Shown here: piece by piece, positions 6,916-14,566 of the stretch | Layout of the letters: the number at the start of each line of letters is the position of its first letter | Numbering within the stretch: the first letter of the stretch is position 1 | Origin: a virus | Direction: 5' to 3' (one strand) | Virus record (IMG/VR): IMGVR_UViG_3300030329_005082 | Coordinates: 1 to 64,000 of that record | DNA length: 64,000 bases | The notes under the pieces: model-generated | Seen by the model: only the letters and a program-made list of their open reading frames with translations | What the model was told of the DNA's origin: nothing | Database searches by the model: none | Program-made: the position numbers and the translations under genes

Positions 6916-7821
6916 CTAGTGCTCTGACCACTTAGAAACTTCATTGATAATATTGTTGAGTTCCGGCTCAAGGTCAGCATCAACAATTCGCTCACCCGAA
7001 CCATCATCTTTGTTGACGCCGTAGAGGTAGACACCGCTGGCATCCTCGCTGAGGACATCGCGATTGTCACCCTTCCAGCCGTTGCTCTTGTTGACAGGTC
7101 CACCGACAACACCGCTCACCAAACCGAATGCGGCTGGCTCGCCGTCGAAGTGGTTGTAGTGGCTTTGCTGCTTGATGTTTTGGGGAATCCGAAGGTACCC
7201 CTCTTGTCCGTCAGGCTTGCGAACATTGATAATCGCACCCTTGAACCAAGAGTCAAAGTGGCGGGGCGAACCTGAGTCGTGGTCATAGTTTGGTACAGCA
7301 ACATTCTTCCAGTTGATGCCCGTGACCACGCACATCACCTGCTTGTAATCATCAGATTCCCAACTCCAGTCCCGAATCCGCATCAAAGCACCAGGGACGA
7401 TGCCGGCTTTGCTCAGGCAGGCAGCGACAACTCGGTGGGCCAGACCTTGCATGGCGTCAGCATCCTTGCGGTGCTGCTTCTTGGCAGGGCAGGTCCGAGC
7501 GTTGTGTCCACGCTCACCGCAGAAGCCGCAGGTGCGACCACGAGCATTCTTCCTAGCTTGAGCGATCTTGCGATCGGCAATCTCTTCCCAAAGCCAACGG
7601 TCACGCCAGGAAACTTCGTCTTCGGAAGCGTCTTGAGCTTTGGCAGCCTGGTTGATTCTGTCAATCCAAGAGGTTGAAGTGTAAGCACGCTCTTCTTCGG
7701 AACGCTCAATGCCGTACTTCTCGGCAAGGCGCTCAACTCGGGCGTAAGCTTCTTTGATTTGCGGGCAACCACGGCGGTTGTGTCCGAATTGACCACAGTG
7801 CTGACATTGGTTCTTAGCCAT
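6916..7821 (-). CDS. Double zinc-knuckle (CCHC) protein
   Basis: 301 aa. Two perfect CX2CX4HX4C knuckles: CQHCGQFGHNRRGC at residues 6-19 and CGFCGERGHNARTC near 97-110, separated by a helical linker. The C-terminal 170 residues form an unrecognised domain that includes a beta-rich part (MRIRDWSWESDD...VTGINWKN). CCHC knuckles normally bind single-stranded RNA or DNA. They are typical of retroviral and eukaryotic proteins and rare in phages. It starts a transcription unit with its own promoter (7846-7873). Confidence 0.85.
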   Translation of the reverse strand: MAKNQCQHCGQFGHNRRGCPQIKEAYARVERLAEKYGIERSEEERAYTSTSWIDRINQAAKAQDASEDEVSWRDRWLWEEIADRKIAQARKNARGRTCGFCGERGHNARTCPAKKQHRKDADAMQGLAHRVVAACLSKAGIVPGALMRIRDWSWESDDYKQVMCVVTGINWKNVAVPNYDHDSGSPRHFDSWFKGAIINVRKPDGQEGYLRIPQNIKQQSHYNHFDGEPAAFGLVSGVVGGPVNKSNGWKGDNRDVLSEDASGVYLYGVNKDDGSGERIVDADLEPELNNIINEVSKWSEH

Positions 7822-7845
7822 GAATTCTCTCTCCCTTACAACACT

Positions 7846-7873
7846 ATAGTAGCATTAATAGGGTATGGGTCAA
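7846..7873 (-). promoter_or_regulatory. Extended -10 promoter for the zinc-knuckle gene
   Basis: TTGACC (7868-7873), 16-base spacer, TGC-TACTAT (7846-7851), leader with TGTAAGGGAGAGAG before ATG 7821. Confidence 0.75.
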
Positions 7874-7886
7874 GCTTTTTGGCCAA

Positions 7887-8201
7887 TTATTTATAATTTA
7901 TTTTTTTAGGATCCAACTTTTCTAGTTCTTCCTCAGAGATGTCTTCTTCAATCAGATCATAGATGGATTTAGTATCTTCTTTCGGCGCATGACGGCGACC
8001 AGATAAAATATGATGAACCATAGATGGCGAGACTTTATAAATGTGGTGTGTCTGTCTGGCAAACCACTTGGCAATCTCGCGAACTGACTGCTTGCCCTTC
8101 TGGGACCGGATCATTTCCACGTGGCGCTCTGTAAGTTTATGGGTTTTCTTCTTCGCTCGTATGCGATCCTTGCGAGGCTTTGTCTTCTTTTGTTCGCTCA
8201 C
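7887..8201 (-). CDS. Small basic helix-turn-helix-like protein
   Basis: 104 aa. GTG 8201 has a strong ribosome binding site AAAGGAGATTTC. A Lys/Arg-rich N-terminus is followed by a helix-turn-helix-like segment (SVREIAKWFARQ, then SPSMVHHILSGRRH) and an acidic tail. Likely a DNA-binding regulator. The promoter of the next unit lies just downstream. No specific family identified. Confidence 0.65.
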   Translation of the reverse strand: MSEQKKTKPRKDRIRAKKKTHKLTERHVEMIRSQKGKQSVREIAKWFARQTHHIYKVSPSMVHHILSGRRHAPKEDTKSIYDLIEEDISEEELEKLDPKKINYK

Positions 8202-8472
8202 GAAATCTCCTTTGCTTAGTCAGGGCGATGAGTGCAATGCTTAGGTTGCCCACTAAAATATGCCCACAAATGATGAGCGACGCCATACTGTCGTTGTTCA
8301 CCACTATCATATAAATAGCAGCTATTCCGCCGATCGTAAAGAAACAAAATTGTGTAGGCACGCTGATAGCGTCAGCAGTCTCGGACTTGACAACCTTAGA
8401 AATGTGTGGAATATATAAAAGGAACACAAAGATCTGTGTGTAAAGATAAAGGTAAGTTACGAATGTTTCCAC
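8137..8472 (-). CDS. PQ-loop/SemiSWEET-like three-span membrane protein
   Basis: 111 aa, GTG 8472 preceded by GAGGTGA. Three hydrophobic segments at about 5-25, 43-60 and 68-88. The first ends in YIPHISKVVKSETADAIS, close to the PQ-loop signature 'YiPQi.k..ktKsa.giS' with His in place of Gln. SemiSWEETs are three-helix sugar transporters that dimerise. The C-terminal 25 residues are polar and overlap the next gene by 65 bases. Transport activity is inference. Confidence 0.6.
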   Translation of the reverse strand: METFVTYLYLYTQIFVFLLYIPHISKVVKSETADAISVPTQFCFFTIGGIAAIYMIVVNNDSMASLIICGHILVGNLSIALIALTKQRRFRERTKEDKASQGSHTSEEENP

Positions 8473-8478
8473 GCATGA

Positions 8479-8751
8479 TCACCTCACATCATATACATAC
8501 TTACAAATATCTAAACCTTCTTTAATATTTCGTGATGCCCTCGGGTCATCATCAAACCGACCGTCCAAGAAAGCCAGCGCAATACAAACTCTTTCAAATC
8601 TTTTGAGTATCACGTCACGTTTGTGCAGCCGTTCACAGCATTGTTGGGGATCTGAAATCTTAGGTGCGGTGGCGCAGCCCCCGCTAAACAAAGCCATGGC
8701 TAAAAGGCACGCAACAAAGAAAAAAACCAACTCAGTGGCTGTTATTTTCAT
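8479..8751 (-). CDS. Phage lipoprotein, four-cysteine family (copy 2)
   Basis: 90 aa. Signal peptide with a hydrophobic core (LVFFFVACLLAMALF) and lipobox FSGGC, so Cys26 should be lipidated. The mature part repeats the cysteine pattern of the lipoprotein at 3064-3447: CCERL, FERVC, ICKYVYDV. Both copies are just upstream of tiny membrane proteins or a membrane protein, which hints at an envelope role. Confidence 0.75.
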   Translation of the reverse strand: MKITATELVFFFVACLLAMALFSGGCATAPKISDPQQCCERLHKRDVILKRFERVCIALAFLDGRFDDDPRASRNIKEGLDICKYVYDVR

Positions 8752-8936
8752 CTCTTCCTCTTTATTGGAATCACTGAGTCAACATATGACCAAGTGCGAA
8801 TGTGTGCCGTACCCGGTTCACCCCATGAGATGAGGATCCCTTTGCCGTCTGGTGTTATTTCAATCACTTCACCAACCCAACTAGGGTCCAGCCGGCTTTG
8901 AACTATATTTCCAACTGCAATATTATTAATTCTCAT
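8748..8936 (-). CDS. SH3/KOW-like small protein
   Basis: 62 aa from ATG 8936. IAVGNIVQSR...GEVIEITPDGKGILISW...YVDSVIPI follows the pattern of the SH3-like family that fills 27.8-30.8 kb: a turn with G before a hydrophobic pair, a G-[VI]-[VIL] strand, a V-x-W strand and a final short strand. First of three consecutive copies here. Confidence 0.65.
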   Translation of the reverse strand: MRINNIAVGNIVQSRLDPSWVGEVIEITPDGKGILISWGEPGTAHIRTWSYVDSVIPIKRKR

Positions 8937-9129
8937 CAACTATAAATAGATTATGATTCTTCCAACCTCTTTGACTAACTTCCACTAATCTTCCGGGGGC
9001 GTAATAAATTCTATCATCACACATTATTTCAGCAACCTTCAGAACTTTATCGTAACGCAACAAGAGACCTACCTTTATTTGGCGGTCATAATCATGTTCG
9101 GTAAAACGTACTAGATCACCTACTCTCAT
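8926..9129 (-). CDS. SH3-like small protein (MRVGDLVRF type)
   Basis: 67 aa from ATG 9129, placed at the conserved family start MRVGDLVRF. Then KVGLLLRYDKVLKVAEI and APGRLVEV. It overlaps its neighbours by 14 and 11 bases, like the array members at 30 kb. Confidence 0.65.
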   Translation of the reverse strand: MRVGDLVRFTEHDYDRQIKVGLLLRYDKVLKVAEIMCDDRIYYAPGRLVEVSQRGWKNHNLFIVDEN

Positions 9130-9442
9130 CTCCAGGGCTCTCCGCAAGGCTAAAGTATTTGTCAGCAGTAACTGATTTGCAGAACCAATTAACCTCACCG
9201 ATCAATACTTGATAGCCCAACGGCTGCTCAAGACGGTTTCTATAGACTTTGACGACCAAACCAAGTTTTCCTTCAAAGTCTATGAACTTTTCTGCCAAGC
9301 CTTTTGCAGTGTAAATTTCAAAATCTTTTACAGGAAACTCTCTTAGAACCTTTGGAGTGACATCCGGGTTTCCACACAGTGTCCACTTGTCTTCAAAGTG
9401 TACGAACCGGATCAGATCACCCTGTCTATAAATAGTTTCCAT
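9116..9442 (-). CDS. SH3-like small protein, longer version
   Basis: 108 aa. RQGDLIRFVHF at the N-terminus is family-like, but an extra 35 residues separate it from the KLGLVVKVYRNRL strand. The start overlaps the end of the previous gene (GATGGAAAC). Could be a diverged copy with an insertion. Confidence 0.6.
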   Translation of the reverse strand: METIYRQGDLIRFVHFEDKWTLCGNPDVTPKVLREFPVKDFEIYTAKGLAEKFIDFEGKLGLVVKVYRNRLEQPLGYQVLIGEVNWFCKSVTADKYFSLAESPGDESR

Positions 9443-9716
9443 CGCCAGGATTTATCTTTGAAAGATAGCTATCAACCACATTTTGTAGCCCCTTTAGTTG
9501 GCTGCTCATTTCTGATGCCAAAGCAGAAGTTTCAGTCAGGACTTCTGTATCCAGAGCATCTTCTACAGCCAAGTGGTAGCCGAAGTCCACCAACTCTTCA
9601 ACCATCATACGAGTTTGGTGGGGAAGCTCATAAAACCTTGAAGGCAACTCCAAGGACTCCTTGATGGTACTTGACAAGGCTTCTTCATAAATTCTTTGGT
9701 AATTGATCTTGGTCAT
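9426..9716 (-). CDS. Hypothetical helical protein, 96 aa
   Basis: Mostly predicted helix and acidic (IYEEALSSTIKESLEL, MMVEELVDFGYHLAVEDA). The pattern 'MveELVdfG..LAveDA' looks like a conserved phage small protein, but I cannot name it. It lies between the nuclease gene and the SH3-like trio. Confidence 0.6.
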   Translation of the reverse strand: MTKINYQRIYEEALSSTIKESLELPSRFYELPHQTRMMVEELVDFGYHLAVEDALDTEVLTETSALASEMSSQLKGLQNVVDSYLSKINPGDGNYL

Positions 9717-9736
9717 CTTAGACCCTTTCGTGTTGT

Positions 9737-10078
9737 TTATTTATTATAAAGGACTGCGTGTCCTTCGTTTAGTAGTAAGTCGTTTAAATTTTTGCTCATG
9801 GCTCCATTGAGAACAAAGATCTCTGCCAGGTATCTCCCAAACTTTCCCTGCTTATCTTTTTCAGTTTTTATTAATATTTTTTCCCCAACCGGAATGAGTT
9901 CCGCGACTCTAGCCTTTGCCAGCTTTCCTTTTTCTTTGTGCTCTCCCCGAACTTCCCAGGCGTTAATCCGCGAGAACCGTAGGCGCTCTTTGCGGTGGAC
10001 TCCCATGCCTAAGTCAACCAATACGTCAATCGTATCTCCATCAACAATCTTTAGTACAGTAGCATGATATTCAAACAT
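9737..10078 (-). CDS. Staphylococcal-type (thermo)nuclease
   Basis: 113 aa, a compact SNase (PF00565). IVDGDTIDVLVDLG supplies the metal-binding Asp region, LRFSRINAWEVRG the catalytic Arg and Glu, and GKFGRYLAEIFV the second Arg. C-terminus LNDLLLNEGHAVLY is typical. No signal peptide, so a cytoplasmic nuclease, possibly for host DNA or RNA turnover. Length is shorter than secreted SNases, which have extra tails. Confidence 0.88.
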   Translation of the reverse strand: MFEYHATVLKIVDGDTIDVLVDLGMGVHRKERLRFSRINAWEVRGEHKEKGKLAKARVAELIPVGEKILIKTEKDKQGKFGRYLAEIFVLNGAMSKNLNDLLLNEGHAVLYNK

Positions 10079-10352
10079 TTAGATTCTCCTCTAGGTGGGG
10101 TAATATTTCTGCCGGCGATACCCACCATGTGTGCCCACATAAAAATTGAACCCGCAAAGTCAACGTACCGTTGAACCCTGGCGGCTCCGAATGAAGTCCG
10201 GCTTCCATAACTAGTCCAATAGTTCCGCGAGGTACAACAAGAGGCTCGTTGGGTTCGGGTGCAGTACTCTCGCCAGCCATATATATATCCTTTGCTGCCA
10301 GCACTAAATTACCGGGAGCATATAATATTCGCTCTTCAGCTTTTGTCGGCAT
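10071..10352 (-). CDS. SH3-like small protein
   Basis: 93 aa from ATG 10352, which lies within the last codons of the NlpC/P60-like gene. APGNLVLAAKD, then GTIGLVMEAGLH and TLRVQFLCGHTWWVSPAEI follow the family pattern. Stop overlaps the nuclease start by 8 bases. Confidence 0.6.
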   Translation of the reverse strand: MPTKAEERILYAPGNLVLAAKDIYMAGESTAPEPNEPLVVPRGTIGLVMEAGLHSEPPGFNGTLTLRVQFLCGHTWWVSPAEILPHLEENLNV

Positions 10353-10872
10353 CTTCTGGTCCAAAGTGACGGACCTTTTGAGCATTCCAGTTGTTGCTTG
10401 GTGGCCTGTCCGAAAACCTGATCTTTTCTCTGTTGGAAATCAAGCTGCTCAGAACCTCTGGCGACATGTCACAGTGTGCGTGCAACCCATCAACTACACA
10501 AATCAGACGAAGAGCGTAGGCAATCCACTCAGAACAGTACCAGCGTTTTTCATGCTTGATGTGATATGGTAAGAGTTGCGAAGCGATCATGCCAGTCCAG
10601 TCGTACTTCTGACCTCTGGTCTGTTCGTAAAAATTCTCAATCTTGACAAGTTGCATGGGGTTCACAGGAATGCACACAAAATCCCAATCATCCTCGTCCT
10701 TCATTTTGAACGGTTCCCTGGTGATGCCGGCTCTATTGAAAGGAGTGATTGTTATGGAAGTGTCGTCAGGTAAGAGTAGTTCTGCGTGCGAATAGATACT
10801 TTTGGTCCATCGTCGCACAATAGCGTTGTGCCACTCTCCCTTTCCTTTGAACAGCGCGATGCATATGTTCAC
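10336..10872 (-). CDS. NlpC/P60-like (permuted papain fold) enzyme
   Basis: 178 aa. SHAELLLPD supplies a His, KYDWTGMIASQLL a core helix, and RWYCSEWIAYALRL the Cys. This His-before-Cys order matches the permuted NlpC/P60 (YiiX/DUF830) group, which includes peptidases and amidases. It may cut cell-wall peptides or modify a lipid or protein amide. No signal peptide. A run of small genes follows. Confidence 0.75.
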   Translation of the reverse strand: MNICIALFKGKGEWHNAIVRRWTKSIYSHAELLLPDDTSITITPFNRAGITREPFKMKDEDDWDFVCIPVNPMQLVKIENFYEQTRGQKYDWTGMIASQLLPYHIKHEKRWYCSEWIAYALRLICVVDGLHAHCDMSPEVLSSLISNREKIRFSDRPPSNNWNAQKVRHFGPEDADKS

Positions 10873-10895
10873 TTGATTACCCCATAGTAATATAA

Positions 10896-11054
10896 CTATT
10901 GTTCGTTTTTGGTAATCTTCTTATTTTGTTTGTGTGCGTACTCTATAATTTGGGAAAAAATTTCGCGACGAACTCCGCCCTCAAAATGGAACTTGTCCAA
11001 TATACGCTGAATCTCTTCCTCAAACTTTTCTTGATTGAATTCTTCTTTACTCAT
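10896..11054 (-). CDS. 52-aa charged helical protein
   Basis: ATG 11054 overlaps the preceding stop (ATGA). The protein is charged and helical (FNQEKFEEEIQRILDKF, EIFSQIIEYAHKQNKK). No clear ribosome binding site, so probably coupled. Family unknown. Confidence 0.55.
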   Translation of the reverse strand: MSKEEFNQEKFEEEIQRILDKFHFEGGVRREIFSQIIEYAHKQNKKITKNEQ

Positions 11055-11266
11055 TGCGCTAAAAAATACCCTGTTAGAAATCCTGCCAAATAAAAAAGAG
11101 GATGCAGCATGATGTGCAACTTCATCCGATCATGGTAATATGCCATGGCGAACATAAACCTAGCAGCAAGATCGGCGGCGGTCCCCTCGTCCATGTGATC
11201 GCCGCCAAAGCGGTGAGCCCACTCCTCTAGGTTGGCGTCCTTATTGTCTTTATCTTGATCTTCCAT
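11051..11266 (-). CDS. 71-aa protein with C-terminal membrane anchor
   Basis: Acidic N-terminal half (MEDQDKDNKDANLEEW) and a hydrophobic C-terminal segment ending LAGFLTGYFLAQ. Probably tail-anchored with the N-terminus in the cytoplasm. Function unknown. Confidence 0.6.
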   Translation of the reverse strand: MEDQDKDNKDANLEEWAHRFGGDHMDEGTAADLAARFMFAMAYYHDRMKLHIMLHPLFYLAGFLTGYFLAQ

Positions 11267-11269
11267 TTT

Positions 11270-11638
11270 CTAATCTCGTAGCCACTTAGGATCTTTAACC
11301 TTGGCGGCACCTTTCTTAATCTTGAGTAGCCGAGCAACGGGAGGAATGTTCATCCACTCCAAATCGTATGAGGCTTCAAAGTCTCCAAGTTGTGTAGGGA
11401 CGCAACCCATTTTAATTAGCTTCTTATTCAAGTAGGTAAATTGCCGCTGCGTATCCCTCATCACATAGACACCAATGGTGCCGTCCCTAAAGTTGCAAAA
11501 AAATTGATCGCTGCTAAACTTCCCAATGGCACGAGCAACAGGCAAACCGTCACCGTCCTCTTTGAGCCTTAGCCTGTTATTTTTGCAAAATGTCTTAAAT
11601 GTGTTAATGTGTTTAGCCAAAACTTCTTCTTCTGTCAT
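11270..11638 (-). CDS. Hypothetical protein, 122 aa
   Basis: ATG 11638 has ribosome binding site AAAGGAAA, preferred over an earlier frame extension. Mixed alpha/beta character, basic C-terminus (LLKIKKGAAKVKDPKWLRD). No family recognised. Confidence 0.6.
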   Translation of the reverse strand: MTEEEVLAKHINTFKTFCKNNRLRLKEDGDGLPVARAIGKFSSDQFFCNFRDGTIGVYVMRDTQRQFTYLNKKLIKMGCVPTQLGDFEASYDLEWMNIPPVARLLKIKKGAAKVKDPKWLRD

Positions 11639-11651
11639 TCTATTTCCTTTC

Positions 11652-11912
11652 TCAAGAAATAACATTTCTTTTTCTGCGCTCGTTCATCGTTCGGGCGAAC
11701 CAAGCAAGGGGGCGGTTGTTTTCAACCAGTTCTCTTTCAAAATACATATTGCTATCCACAATGTTAACAAAGTAAGTTGTCCACAATTTCCAATCCAACT
11801 CACTTACCGGCTTGAATCGCTGATCAGCCAGGCGCTGGTTGGCTTCGCGAAGGTCTAGATCCTCTCGCGCACACTTCAGCAAAAGAGAACGTTTCTTCTT
11901 GGATGTTTTCAA
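11652..11912 (-). CDS. Basic hypothetical protein, TTG start
   Basis: 86 aa. TTG 11912 has GAGGTAGAG just upstream, the only good start in the frame. Lys-rich start MKTSKKKRSLLLK, then a helical body with Trp residues. It follows the RNase H-like gene after three bases. Family unknown. Confidence 0.55.
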   Translation of the reverse strand: MKTSKKKRSLLLKCAREDLDLREANQRLADQRFKPVSELDWKLWTTYFVNIVDSNMYFERELVENNRPLAWFARTMNERRKRNVIS

Positions 11913-11914
11913 CT

Positions 11915-12376
11915 CTACCTCGTAAACATATCTGCGATATCTGCTGCCCAGGCGTCCGGCTTGACTTTGACTGGGTAACCCATACCTGTTACCATACCTA
12001 CTATAACATTAAGCGAGCGATTGCTTAAGGCATCTTTGTTTGGATTTACATCTGCATGAACGGTGGGAGGGGAGCCGGTAATCTTCTGTATAAGCTCTGC
12101 CCCTTCAAGTGAGACAACCACCTCATGTATTAGTTTTTGAGTAATGTTTGCAAAGTTATTTACTTTGTTCTTTTGGTATGCCACCAGTGCTCCGTTACCA
12201 TTTTCTCGGAAACAAATCGCCGTGATCATGACGGTGTGATCTATGTATGTCTTGCTGTCTGTTCCAACATGAAAGGTAAAGCGATTGTCCCGCAAGCGTT
12301 TACGGATGTGATCTTCTATATTCGCTATAGGGGCTCCAGAGAGAGATACCCAATTATTGCTTTTTAGGTGCGACAA
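11915..12376 (-). CDS. RNase H-like protein, YkuK/DUF458 family
   Basis: About 153 aa from TTG 12376, which has GAGG 8-9 bases upstream; the frame is open to 12436. FHVGTDSKTYIDHTVMITA contains the first acidic residue of the RNase H-like fold, VHADVNPN a second, and VKVKPDAWAADIADM the C-terminal motif. DUF458 (YkuK) proteins share this layout. Expected to bind or cut RNA or RNA-DNA hybrids, though activity is not established for the family. The start overlaps a 42-aa membrane gene. Confidence 0.75.
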   Translation of the reverse strand: MSHLKSNNWVSLSGAPIANIEDHIRKRLRDNRFTFHVGTDSKTYIDHTVMITAICFRENGNGALVAYQKNKVNNFANITQKLIHEVVVSLEGAELIQKITGSPPTVHADVNPNKDALSNRSLNVIVGMVTGMGYPVKVKPDAWAADIADMFTR

Positions 12377-12482
12377 CTTGGAGTTCCTCAAGAGAATCTT
12401 TGAGCATTGCCGCTCCGATAAGCCCGAGGATAGCAAAACCTAAAGCCCCGGTTACAACATATGATACTGCGTCCTTTATCAT
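12354..12482 (-). CDS. 42-aa membrane protein
   Basis: ATG 12482 with GGAGGAAG upstream. MIKDAVSYVV and then a Gly/Ala-rich hydrophobic span ending GLIGAAML, with a polar tail. The stop falls inside the RNase H-like gene. Looks like a single-span peptide with small-residue packing. Function unknown. Confidence 0.6.
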   Translation of the reverse strand: MIKDAVSYVVTGALGFAILGLIGAAMLKDSLEELQVVAPKKQ

Positions 12483-12709
12483 CAAAACTTCCTCCGCATA
12501 CCACCGCGAGAATAGTTCATTAGTATGGCAGCCTTCAATAAAGTTCTCAATTCTGCGGCTACCTCCTCGGGAGAAGCTTCTTCATTGTGCATGATGTCGC
12601 GCATTATATTAATTGTGTCAGCGTCAACCAACGTGGTAAACGTTAGCGCGCCGGACAAGTCCGAATAGCGCACATCACCAATCTCAATATTACCGTATTT
12701 CTTCATCAT
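12482..12709 (-). CDS. Hypothetical protein, 75 aa
   Basis: Start at tandem ATGATG, overlapping the end of the upstream gene. Contains IGDVRYSDLSGALTF and a helical second half (SPEEVAAELRTLLKAAI). Stop overlaps the next start (TGATG). No family recognised. Confidence 0.6.
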   Translation of the reverse strand: MMKKYGNIEIGDVRYSDLSGALTFTTLVDADTINIMRDIMHNEEASPEEVAAELRTLLKAAILMNYSRGGMRRKF

Positions 12710-12905
12710 CAGACATTCCTTTTATTTCTTCCATTGCATCGCCGGTTCGGGCGATAAAATAAAACATAGCGAAGACATACCCGTAACTGAACCCTGATAC
12801 TTCACCCGGACCAACAAAGTCATAGAGGGCGCAGGCACCCCAGAAAGCAATTCCAAAATAATAAAACGCTATAAACATTAATTGTTTTGTAGTGAGATTC
12901 CGCAT
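12690..12905 (-). CDS. Two-span membrane protein, 71 aa
   Basis: Hydrophobic segments at about 9-28 and 38-53, with a charged C-terminus GMSDDEEIR. ATG 12905 lies inside the previous gene in another frame. Function unknown; possible small envelope protein. Confidence 0.6.
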   Translation of the reverse strand: MRNLTTKQLMFIAFYYFGIAFWGACALYDFVGPGEVSGFSYGYVFAMFYFIARTGDAMEEIKGMSDDEEIR

Positions 12906-13213
12906 GTTTCCTCCAATCTTTTGAGCGAGTCTTCTGAATTCTCTGTATACCTGTTGAGAATATGTACATCTTCTGTAGATAGTTTAACATATATCTCGTC
13001 TTCACTTAAATCATTTTCAGACAGATCCTCAAGAACAAACTCCAACTGAGTAGACAAGCTCACGATTGCATAGGCATATGAGATTGCATCACGGATTGGA
13101 AACTCAGGATCAGCCTCTTCCACAAGAGCACACAGGTAATCCAAATCTGATGTCAGGCGCTCAGCAGCGTTGATTAGAGTATCTACTTTTATTCCGTAGT
13201 ACTCTTGACTCAT
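12878..13213 (-). CDS. Hypothetical acidic helical protein, 111 aa
   Basis: Acidic and helical (INAAERLTSDLDYLCALVEEA; EFVLEDLSENDLSEDE). It overlaps the lysozyme-like gene's stop by 4 bases, so may be translated with it. No recognised domain. Confidence 0.6.
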   Translation of the reverse strand: MSQEYYGIKVDTLINAAERLTSDLDYLCALVEEADPEFPIRDAISYAYAIVSLSTQLEFVLEDLSENDLSEDEIYVKLSTEDVHILNRYTENSEDSLKRLEETCGISLQNN

Positions 13214-13695
13214 CGCTTTACCCAGTTAGGGAATTTTCGCTTGAAGATCCCTCGCATTCTGTTTACCTTGTTTGCATACTGAACGATCTTTTCTTTGTTT
13301 TTTGATTTTTGCCAACGAGGTCCGCCATTGTAACACGCTGGCAAGTTGAGACCTTGGCACGCTTTATACTTTCGCATCTCTTTGAGGACGGTAGTGGCGG
13401 CGATGGTTGCATGGGCAGCACTTGACATATCTACCAAGAACCTCTGCTTACTTGTGTATCCCCACTTCTTTGCCCAGAAGCGGTAGTTGATTTGGAAGAT
13501 GCCGTAGTCACCAGTGTGTGAGACCTTGCCTGCTTTGACCCGTGACTCTACCCAAGCAAGGGCGACCATAAAGTAAGGATCTTCTCCTACGTCTAAGGAT
13601 TTGTCTATGATGACAGCAGCGTTAAGCTCTTGCTCTGTGTTGAAGTACGACGGGAAGTCGTAAGCTAGAAAAGACACTAATACAAACTCTATCAT
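13210..13695 (-). CDS. Lysozyme-like (lytic transglycosylase fold) murein hydrolase
   Basis: 161 aa. VALAWVESRV carries the catalytic Glu, followed by HTGDYGIFQINYRFW, the SLT/goose-lysozyme fold signature, and later LPACYNGG. The N-terminus MIEFVLVSFLAYDFPS is hydrophobic and may act as a signal-arrest or export segment. Cleaves glycan strands of peptidoglycan; candidate endolysin or virion-associated lysin. Its stop and start overlap the neighbouring genes. Confidence 0.85.
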   Translation of the reverse strand: MIEFVLVSFLAYDFPSYFNTEQELNAAVIIDKSLDVGEDPYFMVALAWVESRVKAGKVSHTGDYGIFQINYRFWAKKWGYTSKQRFLVDMSSAAHATIAATTVLKEMRKYKACQGLNLPACYNGGPRWQKSKNKEKIVQYANKVNRMRGIFKRKFPNWVKR

Positions 13696-14297
13696 TATTC
13701 AAAGTCAATGTCCACATCTACCTTGATAGTGATCTTTGGCACTCTAAGGTGGTTGACAAGTCCATGTTTCTTTGCTTCCTGGGCATCCATGAACCAGTCC
13801 GCATGTTTCTTATTGAAAACCTTTTTCTTGAAGTAGTCGTCTTTTTTCCCGCAATTGCGAGCCATCATGGTGAAGATCTTTTCATCAAGGCGTTCGGCTT
13901 CTGCCACATCTGCTTTGAGTTCTTCAATCTTTCCACGACCACCGCTGCTAACATCGTGAATCATTATGGTTGCATGAGGGTCGGCAAACCGCATCCCCTG
14001 CTCACCAAAAGAAAGCAGCACTGCGCCGCAAGACATTGCCTTGCCTTCGGCAATCGTAGCCACTGGCAGTTCGGCTGCCTCAATCGCAGCAATCATTGAC
14101 ATTAGTGAATATACCTGACCACCGTAAGAATCAATAATAACAGGGATGACCTTCTGACCTGTGCTGTGGGCCGCTGCGATCTTGGCTGCGAACTCGGTAG
14201 CTGACTTCTCGTCAAACTTGTTGACACGAACGATGACAGGCATCTTCCTTAGCTCAACATCTTTAATAAGAGGGGAGACTTCCGACTTCCAGATCAT
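13695..14297 (-). CDS. clpP: ClpP-like serine protease
   Basis: 200 aa, the usual ClpP size. Oxyanion turn IIDSYGG, nucleophile in GKAMSCGAVLLS, catalytic His in IMIHDVSSGG, and Asp in the DWFMDAQEAKKHGLV region. In myoviruses such proteins are either prohead proteases or Clp-type proteases. Its placement outside the structural block and full ClpP motif order favour a cytoplasmic ClpP. No ClpX/A partner is in the window. Confidence 0.88.
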   Translation of the reverse strand: MIWKSEVSPLIKDVELRKMPVIVRVNKFDEKSATEFAAKIAAAHSTGQKVIPVIIDSYGGQVYSLMSMIAAIEAAELPVATIAEGKAMSCGAVLLSFGEQGMRFADPHATIMIHDVSSGGRGKIEELKADVAEAERLDEKIFTMMARNCGKKDDYFKKKVFNKKHADWFMDAQEAKKHGLVNHLRVPKITIKVDVDIDFE

Positions 14298-14305
14298 ACT
14301 ATACC

Positions 14306-14566
14306 CTACCCTTGCAACAACTGAACGTTGTTACTGTTTAAATACTTCTCTAGATCGGTAAATCCACCAATAAATTTCTCATGACCTTCTGTAATCTCTA
14401 CCACAACAGGCACGGTGTCCCAACGATAGGTCTGCTGAATCTCTGTCAGCAACCCAGGCTGGTTGTCTAAAGCGTAGCATTCAAATTCTTTCTGGTGCTC
14501 AACGAGCAGGTTGACGGCTCGGTGGCAATAAGAACAATTAGCCTTGGTGTATAATCTAAACTTCAT
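14306..14566 (-). CDS. Glutaredoxin
   Basis: 86 aa with a thioredoxin fold. Active site NCSYCHRA at residues 10-17, cis-Pro in WDTVPVVVE, and glutathione-loop FIGGFTDLEKYL. Would reduce disulfides, possibly as electron donor to the class II ribonucleotide reductase encoded at 40.4-42.2 kb. Overlaps the upstream gene by 11 bases. Confidence 0.9.
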   Translation of the reverse strand: MKFRLYTKANCSYCHRAVNLLVEHQKEFECYALDNQPGLLTEIQQTYRWDTVPVVVEITEGHEKFIGGFTDLEKYLNSNNVQLLQG

